From contig NC_133665.1 in the NCBI RefSeq assembly GCF_037893015.1, positions 20,311,207 through 20,375,206 on the forward strand: a DNA stretch of 64,000 nucleotides, read 5' to 3'. Below the pieces are notes generated by a model. The model saw only the letters and a program-made list of their open reading frames with translations. It was not told where the DNA came from and did not search any database. This DNA is from Macrotis lagotis (lineage: Eukaryota; Chordata; Mammalia; Peramelemorphia; Peramelidae). The position numbers and the translations under genes were made by a program. Below are positions 21,000 to 36,665 of this stretch, in pieces; position 1 is the stretch's first letter, and every line of letters starts with the position of its first letter.

Positions 21000-21950
21000 C
21001 AGAAAGAAACTAGAAATTAGGAGGATCTGGAAAGATCTTAAATAAGAGATTTAAATTGAACTTTGAAGGAAACTAAAGGTTGGTGCTAAAGGGAGCCCTA
21101 AAGGAGGGAGTGCATTTCTAGCACAATCTAAGCAAAGAGATATCACAAATGAAGGCTGGCTACTCTGGCTAGACCAAAGAGAACATGAAGGAAGGAGTGA
21201 CCTAAAATAAGGTTGGAATAAGGTACATTAGAGCCAGATTGTGAAGAAGGTAGTTTGTTTTTGAATCTAGAAGTGCTAAGGTGCCACTGAATTTTACTGA
21301 GTAGGAGAAAGACACAATGAGACAAATATTGAGTCACATTAATAGTTAAATGGACAATAGACTAGAGAGGGAAGAAGTCTTGAGAAAGGGAAAGCAATTA
21401 AAACACTACTATAATATTCATATAAGATTATGAAGGTCTAAACTGTGGAGTTTGTGGAAGGGAGAGAAAGGGATGGATATGAAAGATGTTGTGGAGGCAT
21501 CATAGATAAGACATGACAATAGATTGAATATGTGGGATGAAATTGAGTGAATAATTAAAAATAACTCCCAGATTGTGAAGGATGATGTTGAAGGATTTTT
21601 TTTTAGGTTTTTGCAAGGCAAACAGGGTTAAGTGGCTTGCCCAAGGCCACACAGCTAGGCAATTATTAAGTGTCTGAGACCAGATTTGAACCCAGGTACT
21701 CCTGACTCCAGGGCCAGTGCTTTATCCACTATGCCACCTAGATGCCCCAATGTTGAAGGATTTTGAACTCTAGAGAACTGTATGAAATATGTCCTCTTCT
21801 GAGATGGTAGGATCAGAAGAGTCTTCTGTGGAGCTAGAGGAGCAAAGAAAAGGTTTAGAACAGTTGCTCTGCAGAGAAAAGTAGAGAATCCATTAGGAAG
21901 GAAAAAGTGGTTGTCTAGAAATATCAATGAAATAATCACTTTGAGCATTT
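21000..21950 (-). mobile_element. L2 LINE, antisense, split by a SINE
   Basis: Minus-strand translation gives L2 ORF2-like pieces around the ILDSSLS...TPHIQSI region (here ELFLIIHSISSHIFNLL) and, nearer the left, C-terminal sequence. The nucleotide words 'attgaatatgtgggatgaaa' and 'aactcccagattgtgaagga' are typical of antisense L2. The short SINE at 21600-21749 interrupts it. Confidence 0.65.
21600..21749 (-). mobile_element. Short tRNA-type SINE, antisense, complete
   Basis: A 15 bp duplication, ATGTTGAAGGATTTT, lies at 21585-21599 and 21750-21764. The body is full length and close to the window consensus, so it is fairly young. Confidence 0.92.
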
Positions 21951-22639
21951 AAGGTCCTACTATGGGCCAGGGACTGTGCTAGACTGGAGATACAAAGATA
22001 TAAATGAAATAGCTCCTGCTCCTATAGAAATCATAGTAAAATTTATAGTAAAATCACAATAATGTCATTAATTTGAGATATTACATTTTTCCATAAATCT
22101 CTTAAATATCTTTTCTTGTGCAAATTTACCTATTATAAATACATTCTTACATCACTCCCAACTCAACTTACTGTCTGGACTATTCCAATATAAAACATCT
22201 ATTTGTTTTTTAGCATTACTGACTGGTTTGTATCTTCTAGAAACTAGAAAATTCATTGACCATGGCAAGTAGTTCATGATAGAAATTCATTATGAGAAGA
22301 CAGGAAAGAGAGATAGGAATAAAGACTCAACCTGTGATTTAATCTGTTTTAGGAATGTTCAAGTGAAGAAATTTCCCCTGTTAATGTAGGTCAACATCTT
22401 CTCTGCAATTAATAGTCTTAGAGAATTGCTAGAACACTAGAATAACAAAGTCAACTTCAACTCAAGCCTTCTTGACTTTAAGTTAACCTATACAGGTTAT
22501 ATAGGTGGTACAGTGGACAGTGTTGGACTTGGAATCAGAAAAACTTGAGATTAAATATGATAGTAGAAATGGTCTCTGGACTTTTCCATCTCCTCAGTAG
22601 ACTTGACCCTGTGTGGGTACAGTGTTGGATAAGACAAAA
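21951..22639. other. Mostly unique; SINE head fragment at 22498-22560
   Basis: 22498-22560 ('ataggtggtacagtggacag' then 'ggaatcag') is a short piece of a tRNA-type SINE head, sense strand. The remainder is unrecognised AT-rich sequence. Confidence 0.45.
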
Positions 22640-23335
22640 GAAGGGAAAAGTCAAGCCTAGAGCAATTGTGAAATGGCAAGACACACTAATGTAATGCTAG
22701 TGAAACAGTGAACTGGTATAATCATTCTGGAAAGCAAATTAGAATCATAAAATGAGAGTGACTTTAATGTCCCTATTTTTTGATTCCATTCACCTACCAA
22801 TATATTTATAGAATCCCTTTGAATATGGAGATATGGTTCATCATTATTGATGAACAACCCTGGGGAATGGCTAAACTAATTGTGGTACATGAATGTATTA
22901 GAATATTATTTTGCTCTAAGAAATAGATGATTGTGAAGCATAAGAAAGCTTATATGAACTTATGCAAAATGAATTAAGCAGAGTCAGAAAAAACAATATA
23001 CATAAAGACTACAGCAAGATAAATGAAAGGAACAATAGAAGAATTGAAACTGAATGCTGCAAAATTAAAATGATCAAGCTTGACTTGCATGAAGTCATAT
23101 GAGAAGAAATCTTCCCCTTTTTTTTGCAGAGATGTGGACTATGGGTTTGGAATACTGGATTGAATGTCAGACTTTTTGATATACTGGTTAGTTTTGATGA
23201 GTTTTTCTTCGTTTTATTGTTTGTTACAAGGAATGGCTCTCTGGGAGGGGAAAAAGGAAGACTATTTTGGGAAATATAGGTGAGTTAAAAACAAAATGTA
23301 TCAAAATATTATTTAGAAAAGAAAGAAACAGACTT
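22640..23335 (+). mobile_element. L1 3' end, sense
   Basis: Sense L1 landmarks are 'attctggaaagcaaattag', 'ggggaatggctaaactaatt', 'gtattagaatattattttgc', then a 3' UTR-like region with 'gcagagtcagaaaaaacaat'. It is diverged and 5' truncated. Confidence 0.7.
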
Positions 23336-23339
23336 GCAT

Positions 23340-23445
23340 TAAGCAAGCACTGAGCTGTATAAGTATCATCTCATTTGATACAACGATCCATGAAGGGAGA
23401 TATTATTTTCTCCACTTTATAGTTGAGGAAACAGACAAAGAACCT
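23340..23445 (-). mobile_element. MIR fragment, antisense
   Basis: 'tatcatctcatttgatacaa' followed by 'ttttctccactttatagttg' and 'aggaaacagac' is the antisense MIR order. Confidence 0.6.
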
Positions 23446-25415
<1,970 letters not shown>

Positions 25416-26208
25416 CCTACTAAAAATGACATTATCTTTTCCTTATCTAGAATATAATCATCATGCCACTTATTGCATGCAGTGCTGAAACAGAGAGAAA
25501 AGCAGATAGTGAAGTTTCCCATTCTGCCTTGTTCCTTAAGAAGAAATGATTCTGTCACACACACTTCTGAATTCTTTTAATGAATCAGCTGGTGAAACTG
25601 GTGAAGGAAGCAGATCTTGTAGTTAAAAGTCTTAGAATTCATCTCTTGGAAAGTATTTGCTACTGTTGCTTCTTCTGTGACTGCTGCTCTGTCTCTCTGG
25701 TAACCTTTTTTCCTACTGGCATTCCAGTAGAAAGGAGAATTAAAAGGAGAATTAAAAACTGCCATTGCAGTAGGAAAATTTTTTCCTTCCATTTGTAATA
25801 CTGGGATAGCTTTGATTTTCCCCAAGCTGGGAAGAACTATAATTTTAAGGAGTTTACTGACTTAGCTCCCTCACAAAGCATCAAATCCAAGTCTTTCCTG
25901 AATGACTGCTACAAATGAATCTTACTTTTCTAATGTTATAATGTAATTATATCAGTTATTATTATGGATCTCCTATCCCATCTTATGCTAGGACTGATGC
26001 TTTTAAAGTCTTTTAAATATTTGACAATCATTTTCTGTCCCAAAGATCAGAAAAGACTTAATATCTGTATGGAATTAAGAAATAATCTGTGAATTCATCA
26101 GGAGTGTAAACAAAAGGAAGGGGAGCAAAAGTCTCTGGGAAAACTTCCTGTAGGAGATAGCATTTGAGGGTTTTTTGGTTGGTTGTTTGTTTTCAAAGAA
26201 TGTATAGT
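25416..26208. other. No recognised feature
   Basis: Unique AT-rich sequence. A short duplication 'aggagaattaaa' occurs twice in tandem near 25733-25757. No gene is seen. Confidence 0.4.
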
Positions 26209-26376
26209 AGGGAGCAGCTAGGTGGTGCAGTGGATAGAGCACACTGACCCTGGCATCAGGAGGACTTGAGTTCAAATGTGATCTCAGAGACTTTATATTT
26301 ACTTATCTATCTCAGACACTTAATAATTACCTGTGTGACCTTGGGCAAGTCACTTAACCCTATAGCCTTACAAAAT
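26209..26376 (+). mobile_element. Short tRNA-type SINE, sense
   Basis: The head is 'gggagcagctaggtggtgca' and the end 'gggcaagtcacttaaccc'. It has about 25 extra bases around 26290-26313 with a repeated CTCAGA word, so it is a little longer than other copies. Confidence 0.88.
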
Positions 26377-26544
26377 CAATTGTTAAGTCTTATTGATATT
26401 AACTCTTCATTTTTAATGTTTTTCGCTTTTCCACTCAATTCAGAGCCTTGTCATCTTTCACATGACTAACAACCCTAATTTGTATCCCTACCAGGAGTCT
26501 ATTCAGTTCAGTTCTTCATTCACTAAGTTGCCATAATGTCACCC

Positions 26545-27045
26545 TGTTCAATAAACTCCAGTGCTCCTCTATTACCTCTGAAATAAATGTAAACTCTTCT
26601 CTTGAGTAAACTATTCACAAATTGATTTCAGCTTACCTTTCCAGGTAAGTTGTACTTACTCTTTTTTATGTATTCTGGGTTCAGTCAAAATAGCCTACTT
26701 GTTTATATATGAAAATCCTCCGCCTCCATGTTTTATACTGGCTCTTGCCTGGAATGCACTCCCTCTTCACTGTCATCTCTTTCTGTTATTTCTTTCAAAG
26801 CTAAATTCAAATATAACTCCTTAAATGAGGCCTTTTCTTGTCCCCTCAATTTCTATTGACTTCCCCACCAAATTTCCTTCCTTTTTTTGTATATGTTTAC
26901 TTATGTTTATACATGTTATCTTTGAGTATATGCTCTTTCCTTGCAAAATGTTATGAGAAATAAATATTTTCTTTATGTCTTTTTATCTCCAGTGACTAGC
27001 ATAGAGCTTGTTATGTAGATGTTACTTAAAAACTTAATTGACTAA
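26545..27045 (+). mobile_element. L2 LINE 3' end, sense
   Basis: The typical L2 order is present: 'ataaactccagtgctcctct', 'cttgcctggaatgcactccc', 'ttaaatgaggccttttcttg', then 'tatctccagtgactagcata'. Confidence 0.75.
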
Positions 27046-27105
27046 TCCTGGAAGCAACCCTTCTGGTTCTCTGAGAGACTGAAGTTAATGAACAAGGCAT
27101 ATTAG

Positions 27106-28077
27106 AGGGTGGAGCCAAGATGGTAATGTGAAAGGAAACATTTCCCAGAAACTCCTTCCCCCCAAACCTACAAAAGCTGTCAAATTATGACTATAGCCAA
27201 AAGTTAGAAGGGCACAACCCACAGAAAAACTGAGTGACACAAATTCCCAGTCCAAGATAATTTAGAAGTTCCATGGGAAAGCTGTGTTTCAACCGGATCA
27301 GGGGTTGGAAAAAAGCCCTGGCCATAGCGCAGCCCAGCCCAGCCCAGGTATCACCAGGAGCAGCTTGAAGGGATGGTAAGAGAATTCTGCTGTACCAGAA
27401 TGAGTGTGGACTGAGGTACTCTGACCTCAGAGCAGCCCTGAGGTGAGAACCTGCAGAGGGAAGTGGGGAAACCAGCCTGTACCTCCAGAGCATAGTCCAC
27501 AGACAGTAAAGGGGTTGGGGGAGATCTGCAGAAATCTCTCTGCTCTCCCTGGGGCAGGATTCTGCTATTTGCCCACACTCAGATCCAGGTTGCAGTTTGG
27601 CCTTCCATACTAAGATAACTGAGCAGGGATCCTCCTCACAACTCCAAAGCAGAGGGGAGCATCTGTGGTTATCTACATATCAAAGCACAGGCAAGAGAGC
27701 ATAAGACCTTGGAGGAATAAAGGTCCCAGTGGGATGTCCCCCCCAAAAAAAGCCCCAAAGCCTTGTAAATTAGTAAATTAGTCTTGGGCTGAGGAAATGA
27801 GCAAACAACAGAAAAAAGAAATATTTGACCATAGAAAAATTACTTTGGTCCTATGGAAGATCAAAATACATACTCATATGACAACAAAATTGAAGCTTCT
27901 GTTTCCATACCCAAAACCTCCAAGAGAAATAGAAAATGGGCTCAGACTATGGATGAGCTCAAAATAGACTTTGAAAAGTAATTAAGGGAGGTAGAGGAAA
28001 AATTGAGAGGAGAAATGAGAGCGATGTAGAAAAATCATGAAAGCCAAATCAGCAGCTTGGTAAAAGAAATAGAATCC
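27106..28077 (+). mobile_element. HAL1 copy D, 3'-truncated
   Basis: It starts GGGTGGAGCCAAGATGG, contains a 5' UTR aligning closely with copy C, and the first part of a decayed ORF1 including coiled-coil sequence ('aattaagggaggtagagga' at about 27980). At about 28077 it stops within ORF1 and unrelated sequence follows, so the ORF1 end and 3' region are missing. Confidence 0.8.
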
Positions 28078-28169
28078 TCTGAAAGTGAGACAGTTTTTAG
28101 TGACCCAAGTTGTTGTAACATTCTCTTTTATGCAAAATGGAAGATGAGAATAGGTGCTACAACCTTGAC

Positions 28170-29010
28170 TTAAGTTGTTCCAATTCTTTCAACATGAGGC
28201 ACTCTTATCAGAAAGGGAAAATGTATGGCAAAACGTACCAAATAAGGAGTAATAAAAGCAATGAAAATCCAAATAACCTGGTATTACATTCCATATCCAT
28301 CAAGTTGGAAAATGATAATCCTTAAGAGATTGTAGGAGGACAAAGGCAATATTGCCTCTTGGTGGAGATGGGAAGTGGTCAATCTATTCCAGAAGATTAT
28401 TTAGAAGAAAATTCCAAAAGACAATAATTTATTCATACTTTTATGCTCTGAAGACTTGGTTCAAAGACAAAGGGATAGGATTAATATGTAGAAAACTATT
28501 TACAGTATTGCTTTTTGTTGTAGTAAAGAATGGAGAGTCATTCCTATCAGTTTGGGAATGGCAGAACAAATTATGGTAGAAGAATGTAATGAAATACTAT
28601 TTATGCTATAAGAAATGAAGAAAGGGATGAATACAGAGAAACTGAGAGAAACTTGCCTGAAATGATGCATAATGAAATATGCACAATCAGGAGGTAATTT
28701 ATACAATGATGTCAAAATTACAAAGGAAAAAGAAGTATAATCAAAACAATGACAACTCCAGAAGACTAATGATGAAGCACATTAGATATGACCACTATAA
28801 CAAATGGCTTGACTATACTTATTTTTTTTATAAGGGTGGGAAGAACTTTTATGGAGAGAATTGTGTAGGAGAAGAGATGGAGTAGTAATAGTATTGCAAA
28901 ATAAAAGAAGAAATAAGAGATTATCAATGAAACATTTTAAAATATACAGAGTAGTGCAGAAGATAATTCTGAAGAACATACAGACTAACTTAAAGGATAA
29001 TATTGGTACT
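28170..29010 (+). mobile_element. L1 ORF2 C-terminus and 3' end, sense, decayed
   Basis: Sense L1 words are 'gcaatgaaaatccaaataac', 'tttgggaatggcagaacaaa', 'aatgaaatactatttatgct', and 3' UTR words follow. The region around 28350-28460 aligns poorly. It follows HAL1 copy D in the same orientation after about 90 bases. Confidence 0.65.
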
Positions 29011-29629
29011 ATAATGTTAAATTTAATCTATCTTAATTAAACTTCAAATAATAGATTCAGCTTCCTACATAGTCTTCTTATCCTATCTTTTGCATAAGTA
29101 AATGTTTACATTTGTTGATTATCAAGTTAAATGGACTTGTTATATTTAATATGTACTTTAACATTTAAGGCTTAAGACAAATTGTACATGATAGAGATAC
29201 ATGATTGTTGTATAAAATATTTTTCCCATTCTTGGTATATGGAGATATTCACATCCTAAAGTGTGTATGAGGAGCCCCAAAGTTATGCCTGCTGATCTGA
29301 TGCATAAAAATACAATCAACTATGTCAAGAGGAGATATACTTCAGCAATGTCCACAAATGCAGTAACATCTAGACACGCTCAGAAATTCTCCATGGGCTT
29401 TAGTTCATTGGAAGGATTCAACAAGAGAATAATATGTAGTTTAATATGGAGAAGACTACTTATTGATTAGAATTTTAGCAGAAAATGCTTCAGGGTATGG
29501 AAATAAGGAAAAATTAAAGCATTCGGTAGAAAAATTCCAGCCATTACAAAAGCCCAGGACTGGTAAGTCAAAAGGCCTATCAACATTTTTGTTGGAAGAA
29601 CAGATTTGAAATGATACCTCAGAGTTTGA
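29011..29629. other. No recognised feature
   Basis: Unique AT-rich sequence with no coding signal beyond short chance frames. Confidence 0.4.
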
Positions 29630-29790
29630 TTCATAGAGTTAGCAACTTGCTGAGTTTGGAACTAGTTAGCTATGTGACTCTGGTCAAATCATTTAACCTC
29701 TCTGAGTACCAGTTTTCTCATTTGCAAAAATGAAATTAAAATTAATCTTTTAGATGAAATAATCAATGAATATGCATGGGGCTAGGAATC
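29630..29790 (+). mobile_element. MIR element, sense
   Basis: 'agctatgtgactctggtcaa', 'tttaacctctctgagtacca' and 'tctcatttgcaaaaatgaa' give the MIR core. A short TA run follows at 29832-29851. Confidence 0.75.
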
Positions 29791-29904
29791 ATTCTAAATT
29801 TTTTCTTGTTCTCATTAGAAATCCTATTCACACATATATATATATATATATATTTCAAATATCTTATGTGGTTTTTTTTTAACAAATTAGTGATTTTCAA
29901 ATGA

Positions 29905-30260
29905 GAAAAAAGCTGTCATATATATTTTTATACATATGGGTCTTTCTGCTTTCTTTAATCTCTTTAAGGTATCACTTGGGTCAAAGGATATGTACTTTGG
30001 GGACATAGTTCCAAATTATTTGCAGAATGCCTGTTTTTCCTCAATCTGTCCAACATTTGCTTATTTTCTTTCTTTTTTTTCCTCCTCTTTATAAATCTGA
30101 TAGCTTATAAGGTCAATCACAGAGTTGCTTTAAATTACATTCATCTAGTTATTAGTTTTTATGAAATAATTTTATATGGCTATAGATAAACTTCAGTTTT
30201 CTCTTTGAGAATTGACTGTTCATGTCCTTCAAAAAATTTTCTCACAATTGTTAAGAAGCA
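29905..30260 (-). mobile_element. Old L1 ORF2 fragment, antisense
   Basis: 'tcacttgggtcaaaggatat', 'gttccaaattatttgcagaa', 'gtccaacatttgcttatttt' and 'atggctatagataaacttca' follow the antisense L1 order but are strongly diverged. Both ends are unclear. Confidence 0.55.
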
Positions 30261-30289
30261 CAACTATTATTATTATCTTTTGAAGAGAT

Positions 30290-30470
30290 TCACTAGCATT
30301 ATGACTTACTCAATGTCACATAATAGGTTGATAACTCATAAGTACCCAAAAGATTATTTGAACCCAGATTTGATTCCAAATGGCTAGTTACTTGCCCAAG
30401 CTAACAAATGTCTGAACTTGCACTGATTTCTCAGGTTCATCATATCTCTTCCCTATGCACTACTTTTTTT
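30290..30470 (-). mobile_element. Probable MIR fragment, antisense
   Basis: 'tgacttactcaatgtcacat' and 'tatttgaacccagatttgat' are weak antisense MIR words. Confidence 0.4.
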
Positions 30471-30989
30471 ATAGTCAAAGGTCAGTAAATAATTGTTGAA
30501 CTGCTTTGAAGGACAAGTTTATTATCATAGTATAATTTGATTCTTCTAATGCAATTCCAAACGGGGAACCAGGAACATGGGATTCAGTTTTTCTACAATA
30601 CATTTCTAATGATTTTGAAAACAAAGGTACTATCATAAGAGCCATGCTTATGTTTTTTTTTCCTTTTTAGACTCTTCCTCAGATAAAGGTCAGTTTCCAG
30701 ATAATTAAAAACAACACGGAAATGTTCCTTATCTTCCAAATTTAGAGGTCTTTGGCCTGGATAAACAGGTTCTAGTGGACATTTTTCCTATTCCACACCT
30801 CTCTTCTGGGATTATCTTCCAGATGGCCAATGGGAATAGTACTGGCTTCTGTGCAACCTAATAATCTTAGTTCATGGGGTCACAGAGAAGGAATTATAGA
30901 GATTTTCTAGTTCATTATCTTCTTTAAACAGAATATAGTTTGTATTATCAACTGCTCACTAGACTTTCATGTGAATACCATGTGAAATA
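30471..30989. other. No recognised feature
   Basis: Unique sequence, moderately balanced in composition. I see no gene. Confidence 0.4.
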
Positions 30990-31130
30990 GCATGGAATCA
31001 AAAATTTAGAACCTTAGATATAATCTTGTCCAATCCCCAGTTTTATAGATGAGGAAACTGAGGTCAAGGAGTCTTGCCCAAAGTCATGCATTAAATAAAT
31101 AACAAGTAGCAGAAACAGGATTAAAAAAAA
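30990..31130 (-). mobile_element. MIR-type element, antisense
   Basis: 'cttgtccaatccccagtttt', 'atagatgaggaaactgaggt' and 'cttgcccaaagtcatgca' form the antisense MIR order. Confidence 0.7.
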
Positions 31131-31207
31131 CCCAACCAGAACTGGTTCATTTTTTCTGTGTAAGACTCATGAGTTGTGGAGAAGATTTGGAGATAACTGT
31201 TCTCATT

Positions 31208-32900
31208 TCATAAAATCATAGAACTCAGAGACTATGAAACACCCCACAAAATAGTGATCAATTACTCTTTCTTGGAATTTTCAATGAGATGGATCCTATT
31301 TCTTTCCCAAGCAACTCATTCCATCCTCCAGATAGCTCCAACTGTTAGAAAGTTTTTCTTTATATCAAATCTAAAGCAACTTCTTTTTAATGTCCTCCCA
31401 TTGCTCCTAGTTTTGTCCTTTGGGTTCAAACAGAACATATCTAGTCCCTCCTTCACAACAACCTTTCAATAATTTGAAAATAGCTACCAAAGACTCCTTT
31501 GAAATTTCTCTTCTCCTAGATAAATATCTCTAGTTCCTTTAAAAAGATCCTCAAGTAACATGAACTCATGGCTGATTATAATCTTAGGTACCCTCATCTG
31601 GTTACTTTCTAGTTTAACGGTGATATGATGATGCATAACACTAGAATGCAAGACAATACTTGGCATAGGGTCAGAAAGAGTAAAGTGCAGAAGGACAATT
31701 ACCTCTTCAATCCTGGAAACCTTCCCTATCAATATATCTCAAGAATGCTTTAACTTTTCTTAGCAGCCATATTGAAATTGAAGTCCATTAAAAACTCCAG
31801 ATCTTGGGGCAGCTAGGTGGCACAGTGGATAGAGCATTGGCCCTGGAGTCAGGAGTACCTGATGTCAAATCCAGACTTGGACTCAGACACTTAATAATTA
31901 CCTAGCTGTGTGGCCTTGGAAAGCCACTTAACCCCATTTGCCTTGCAAACCCCCCCACTAAAAAAACCTCCAGATCTTCTTCAGATAAACTGTTGTCTAT
32001 CTATGTCTCTTCTATTTTGTAATAGTGAAATTGATTTCTTAAGCTCAAGTATAAGCCTTTATATATATTAAATTTCATTGTGATCAAATTTACTAGCCTA
32101 TTATAAACTTTTTGGATTTTGGCTCTGTCAATCTAGCATGTTAATTATTCCTCCTATCTTTTATTTTTGTTGTCATCAGTCTAATTTGATAATGTTGCCA
32201 CTTCATTAAAGAATTAGATAAAAGTAATAAACAATACAAGTCCAAGCACAGATCTCTCAGAGATCTCTGCTGGAAACCCTCTTTCAAGATTATTTCAAAC
32301 AATTAATGACTATTCTTTGGAGGTGCCATTATAATTCTTCCAAATCTGTTTAACTATATTATTGTCCACTGCAAGAATAGTGTTTATTGCTTTAACAAAT
32401 ACTTTGCTAAACTGTATGTAAGTTCTGTTTATTTAATTGCCTTTTAGTAATTTTGACCAAAAAAAAGGAAATAAAAATGAGGTAAATTTGACTCGTCCTA
32501 TTCTGTTATCTTTACTCTCTTTTCTAGATGTTCACTAACCAACTCTTTACTAATAATTCTAAACTTCTGCCAGGAATTGATGTTAAGCTTATTGGTCTAT
32601 AATTTTAAGGTTCCTATTCTCTTTCCTTCTTCTTTTGAAAATAGGGAACTCATTTATACTACAATCATCTAGTAATTAATCTATTCTTAATTATTTTTTA
32701 ACTATTATTGATAGCAGTTTAGAAAACACATCTGCCAATTTCTCTAGCACCTGAGAATATAATTCAAATGACTCAGGTAACTTGGATACATCAAAATCAA
32801 CCAAATGCTCTTTCCCTATCTCTTTATCTCACTTAAATTTTAAACCTCCATTAAGCATCTTGTCACCATTTCTAATATCATTTGTGACTCTCAGATTCAT
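31208..32900 (-). mobile_element. CR1/L3-clade LINE, antisense, about 1.5 kb net
   Basis: The left end 'aaaatcatagaactcagaga' is the reversed CR1-type 3' end. It is followed by 'caactgttagaaagtttttc', 'ctcccattgctcctagtttt' and 'ctcttctcctagataaatat'. Past the SINE at 31806-31967 it continues with 'ttaaatttcattgtgatcaa', 'ccaagcacagatctctcaga' and the reversed RT word for YIQFSK (CR1 YLDFSKA) near 32405. It extends to about 32900 with the family's usual antisense order. It is very old and riddled with stops. Confidence 0.8.
31806..31967 (+). mobile_element. Short tRNA-type SINE, sense, complete
   Basis: The duplication CTCCAGATCTT lies at 31795-31805 and 31968-31978. The body begins GGGGCAGCTAGGTGGCAC and ends in a C/A-rich tail. 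It lies inside the antisense CR1/L3 element. Confidence 0.92.
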
Positions 32901-33719
32901 AACATGAGGTTATTGCTTATAAAAATGCCAATTTTCAAGTTAAAGAATTTGGTGTTTCAAGTCCTTCTTAATTGGGAAGAATCTCTTTTCTCTTAAAGTA
33001 TCTGGAATTCTGAAGTGGAGGCTCTTATTTCCTTTTTGCTATGTTTCAATGTTCATGTTAAGAAATGAACTGAAAGGACATGCATGTCATTAAAATTTGA
33101 ATCTTTATAATGTCTGGACTCTGAATCAGCACAAAACAAAACCACAGAATCACACATAAAAATCCAGGGGAACACAAACATATCATACAAACTGCTGGCT
33201 GCCTTTCGCAGATGATCATCAGTCAAAACCATAAAAAAAAACCCAGAAAGAAACAAAATTATGACCTTCAAGTGTTTCAAGAGCTGTCATGTGGCAGAGT
33301 GATTACACTTGTTTCATCTGGCCCCAGGAAGCAGAATCAGAAGCAGTGGTGAAAGTCACAAAAGTTTGGCTTACTAAAAATTAGAGCTATCTGAAGGTGG
33401 AATGCTGGGCTTCCTAGGGGTGTCACTGGAGGTCTTCTAGTAGAGACTGGTTTACCACTTGCCAGATATATCACAATGAAGAGGAGTCTTTTTCGGGTGT
33501 GATTTGGACTAGAAGGGTTGTTACTGAGGTCTTTTTCAGTTATTATGCATACTAGGAATAGTAACAATAATTCTTTATATTCTTAGAATTTTTTTCAATC
33601 ACAAAGAATTAAGACATTCATGATCTCATTTTGTTAATTGTCTCAGTATGCTGAAATTTTATGTTTATGCATTTGTGTGTGTAAAGCAGAAGAATGTGTG
33701 TAGGTATATAGGTATATGA
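32901..33719. other. No recognised feature
   Basis: Unique sequence. The left edge may still belong to the CR1/L3 element. I see no open frame of note. Confidence 0.35.
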
Positions 33720-33900
33720 TAATAGTTAGCATTTGGGAAGCACTTAAAGGTTTATGAAGCACATTATATGTTATTTCATTAGATTCTTACGATAACTTTG
33801 TTAGGCAGTGGCTATAATTATCTCCCATTTTACAGATGAGGAAACAAGCTAAAAAATTAAGTGGCTTATTTAAGGCTACACAGACACTAATTTGTTGTGT
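33720..33900 (-). mobile_element. MIR element, antisense
   Basis: 'aatagttagcatttgggaag', 'tctcccattttacagatgag' and 'ggaaacaag' with 'ggctacacag' give the antisense MIR order. Confidence 0.75.
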
Positions 33901-34149
33901 GACTAACCTCTCTATAAAACCTCCTCATCTATACTATGAGAATGTTAAATCTAGTTCCCAGTCCTAGAGTTTTGTGTTTTTTAATTCATGTTAGATTTCA
34001 TTCAACAACCACTAAATAAACAGAGTGTATGCAGAATAAAATGCTAGGTGCTGAGTAAGCTAGACGACTGAGATAAGGTCTTATGATGCTGATGCTTTGG
34101 TATATACTCAAAGAGACGTGTAGAAATGTATTGTGGAAAAATGAGATTG

Positions 34150-34790
34150 GAGACAGGAGGAAAGGTCGAGTTCAACTAGTGGCATCACAAGAACTTTATG
34201 AAGAGATCACATTTGATTTGAAATATTAAGGAATTCACTAGGCAGGGGCCAGGGTATGGGCAAGGCATTTCAGGCATATCAACGTCAACAACAACGTAGC
34301 AAAGTCCTTCAAAGTTGTTTTTTTTTTTAATGGTATCTCATTTGATCCTCTAAGAGCAGATCTGTTTTATCTTTGCTATAATCCTATGTAGGAGATTTAT
34401 TATCACTCTCATTTTATAGTTGGGGAAACTGAGACTAAGAGAGTTAAATGACTTGCCAGAGTCTCATTGCTAGTAAGTGATTGAGGTCTGATTCAAGCTA
34501 TTTTTCCTGACTCGAAGCCCAGTTCATAAATATCTGGTTATGTAAAGAACAAAGGCATGGACATGCTATGGACATGAATAGCAGATGGTGAATAGCCCAA
34601 ATTGTTGGAGTGTATAGTATGTAATAGTAAGAAGCATAAAACTAAAAAGTAAGAGTGGCATTAGATTGTAAAAGAACATGAATGTTAGACAAAGAAGAGT
34701 TTGCGCTTCACTCTAGGTCCCTACTTTGTATGAAGCTAATGAAGGGTTTGAGCCTAGGAGAGACATGGCCAGATCTATTCATTAAAACAT
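34150..34790 (-). mobile_element. L2-type LINE, antisense, split by a MIR
   Basis: 'gcaaggcatttcaggcatat' on the left and 'tggagtgtatagtatgtaat', 'attagattgtaaaagaacat', 'aatgaagggtttgagcctag', 'gacatggccagatct' on the right match antisense L2 order. The MIR at 34330-34540 lies between. Confidence 0.55.
34330..34540 (-). mobile_element. MIR element, antisense
   Basis: 'tggtatctcatttgatcctc', 'tcattttatagttggggaaa', 'ctgagactaagagagttaaa' and 'gacttgcc' give a good antisense MIR match. Confidence 0.75.
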
Positions 34791-35034
34791 AAATAAATTA
34801 ACCTCTTTGGACCTGTTTCCTTATCTATAAATGACAGTTTTGTCCAAAGAAATGAAAATTTTATTTTTGGCAGTTCACAAAACAATATAATTATTAAAAA
34901 ATTTTAAAACTTTAAAATGATGTGTTATATAAATTAGTAGCATTTATATTTCTGTAGTTAATAATAATTAGGGCATGCTAAGACTTTTGGAACACTCTGC
35001 ATTTACAAATGTTCTTTTGAATAGTGTCAAAGAA

Positions 35035-35330
35035 GGTAGAATACAGGTCTTAGGATCAGGAAAAGCTAGATTCAAATCCTGCCTCAGATGTTTACCGATT
35101 GTCTAACTGTAGGTAAATTACTTAAGTGTTCTTGACCTCAGGTTCCTCATCTATAAAATGGAGTTGGATTAAATGGTTTCTAAAGTTCCTTTAACTCTAA
35201 ATATATTTTCTCCCTACTGAATGTAACTTCTTTGAAGGCAAGAATTGTTTTGATTTTTATCTTTTTGTCATAAGTATACAACACAGTTCCAGGTACATAA
35301 TTAATTGACCCATACTGAATTATTGTAAAC
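35035..35330 (+). mobile_element. MIR-type element followed by an L2 tail
   Basis: 35035-35195 has 'attcaaatcctgcctcagat', 'ggttcctcatctataaaatg' and 'ttggattaaatggtttctaa', a sense MIR. 35195-35330 has 'gaaggcaagaattgttttga' and 'cacagttccaggtaca', an L2-type 3' end. Confidence 0.6.
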
Positions 35331-36665
<1,335 letters not shown>

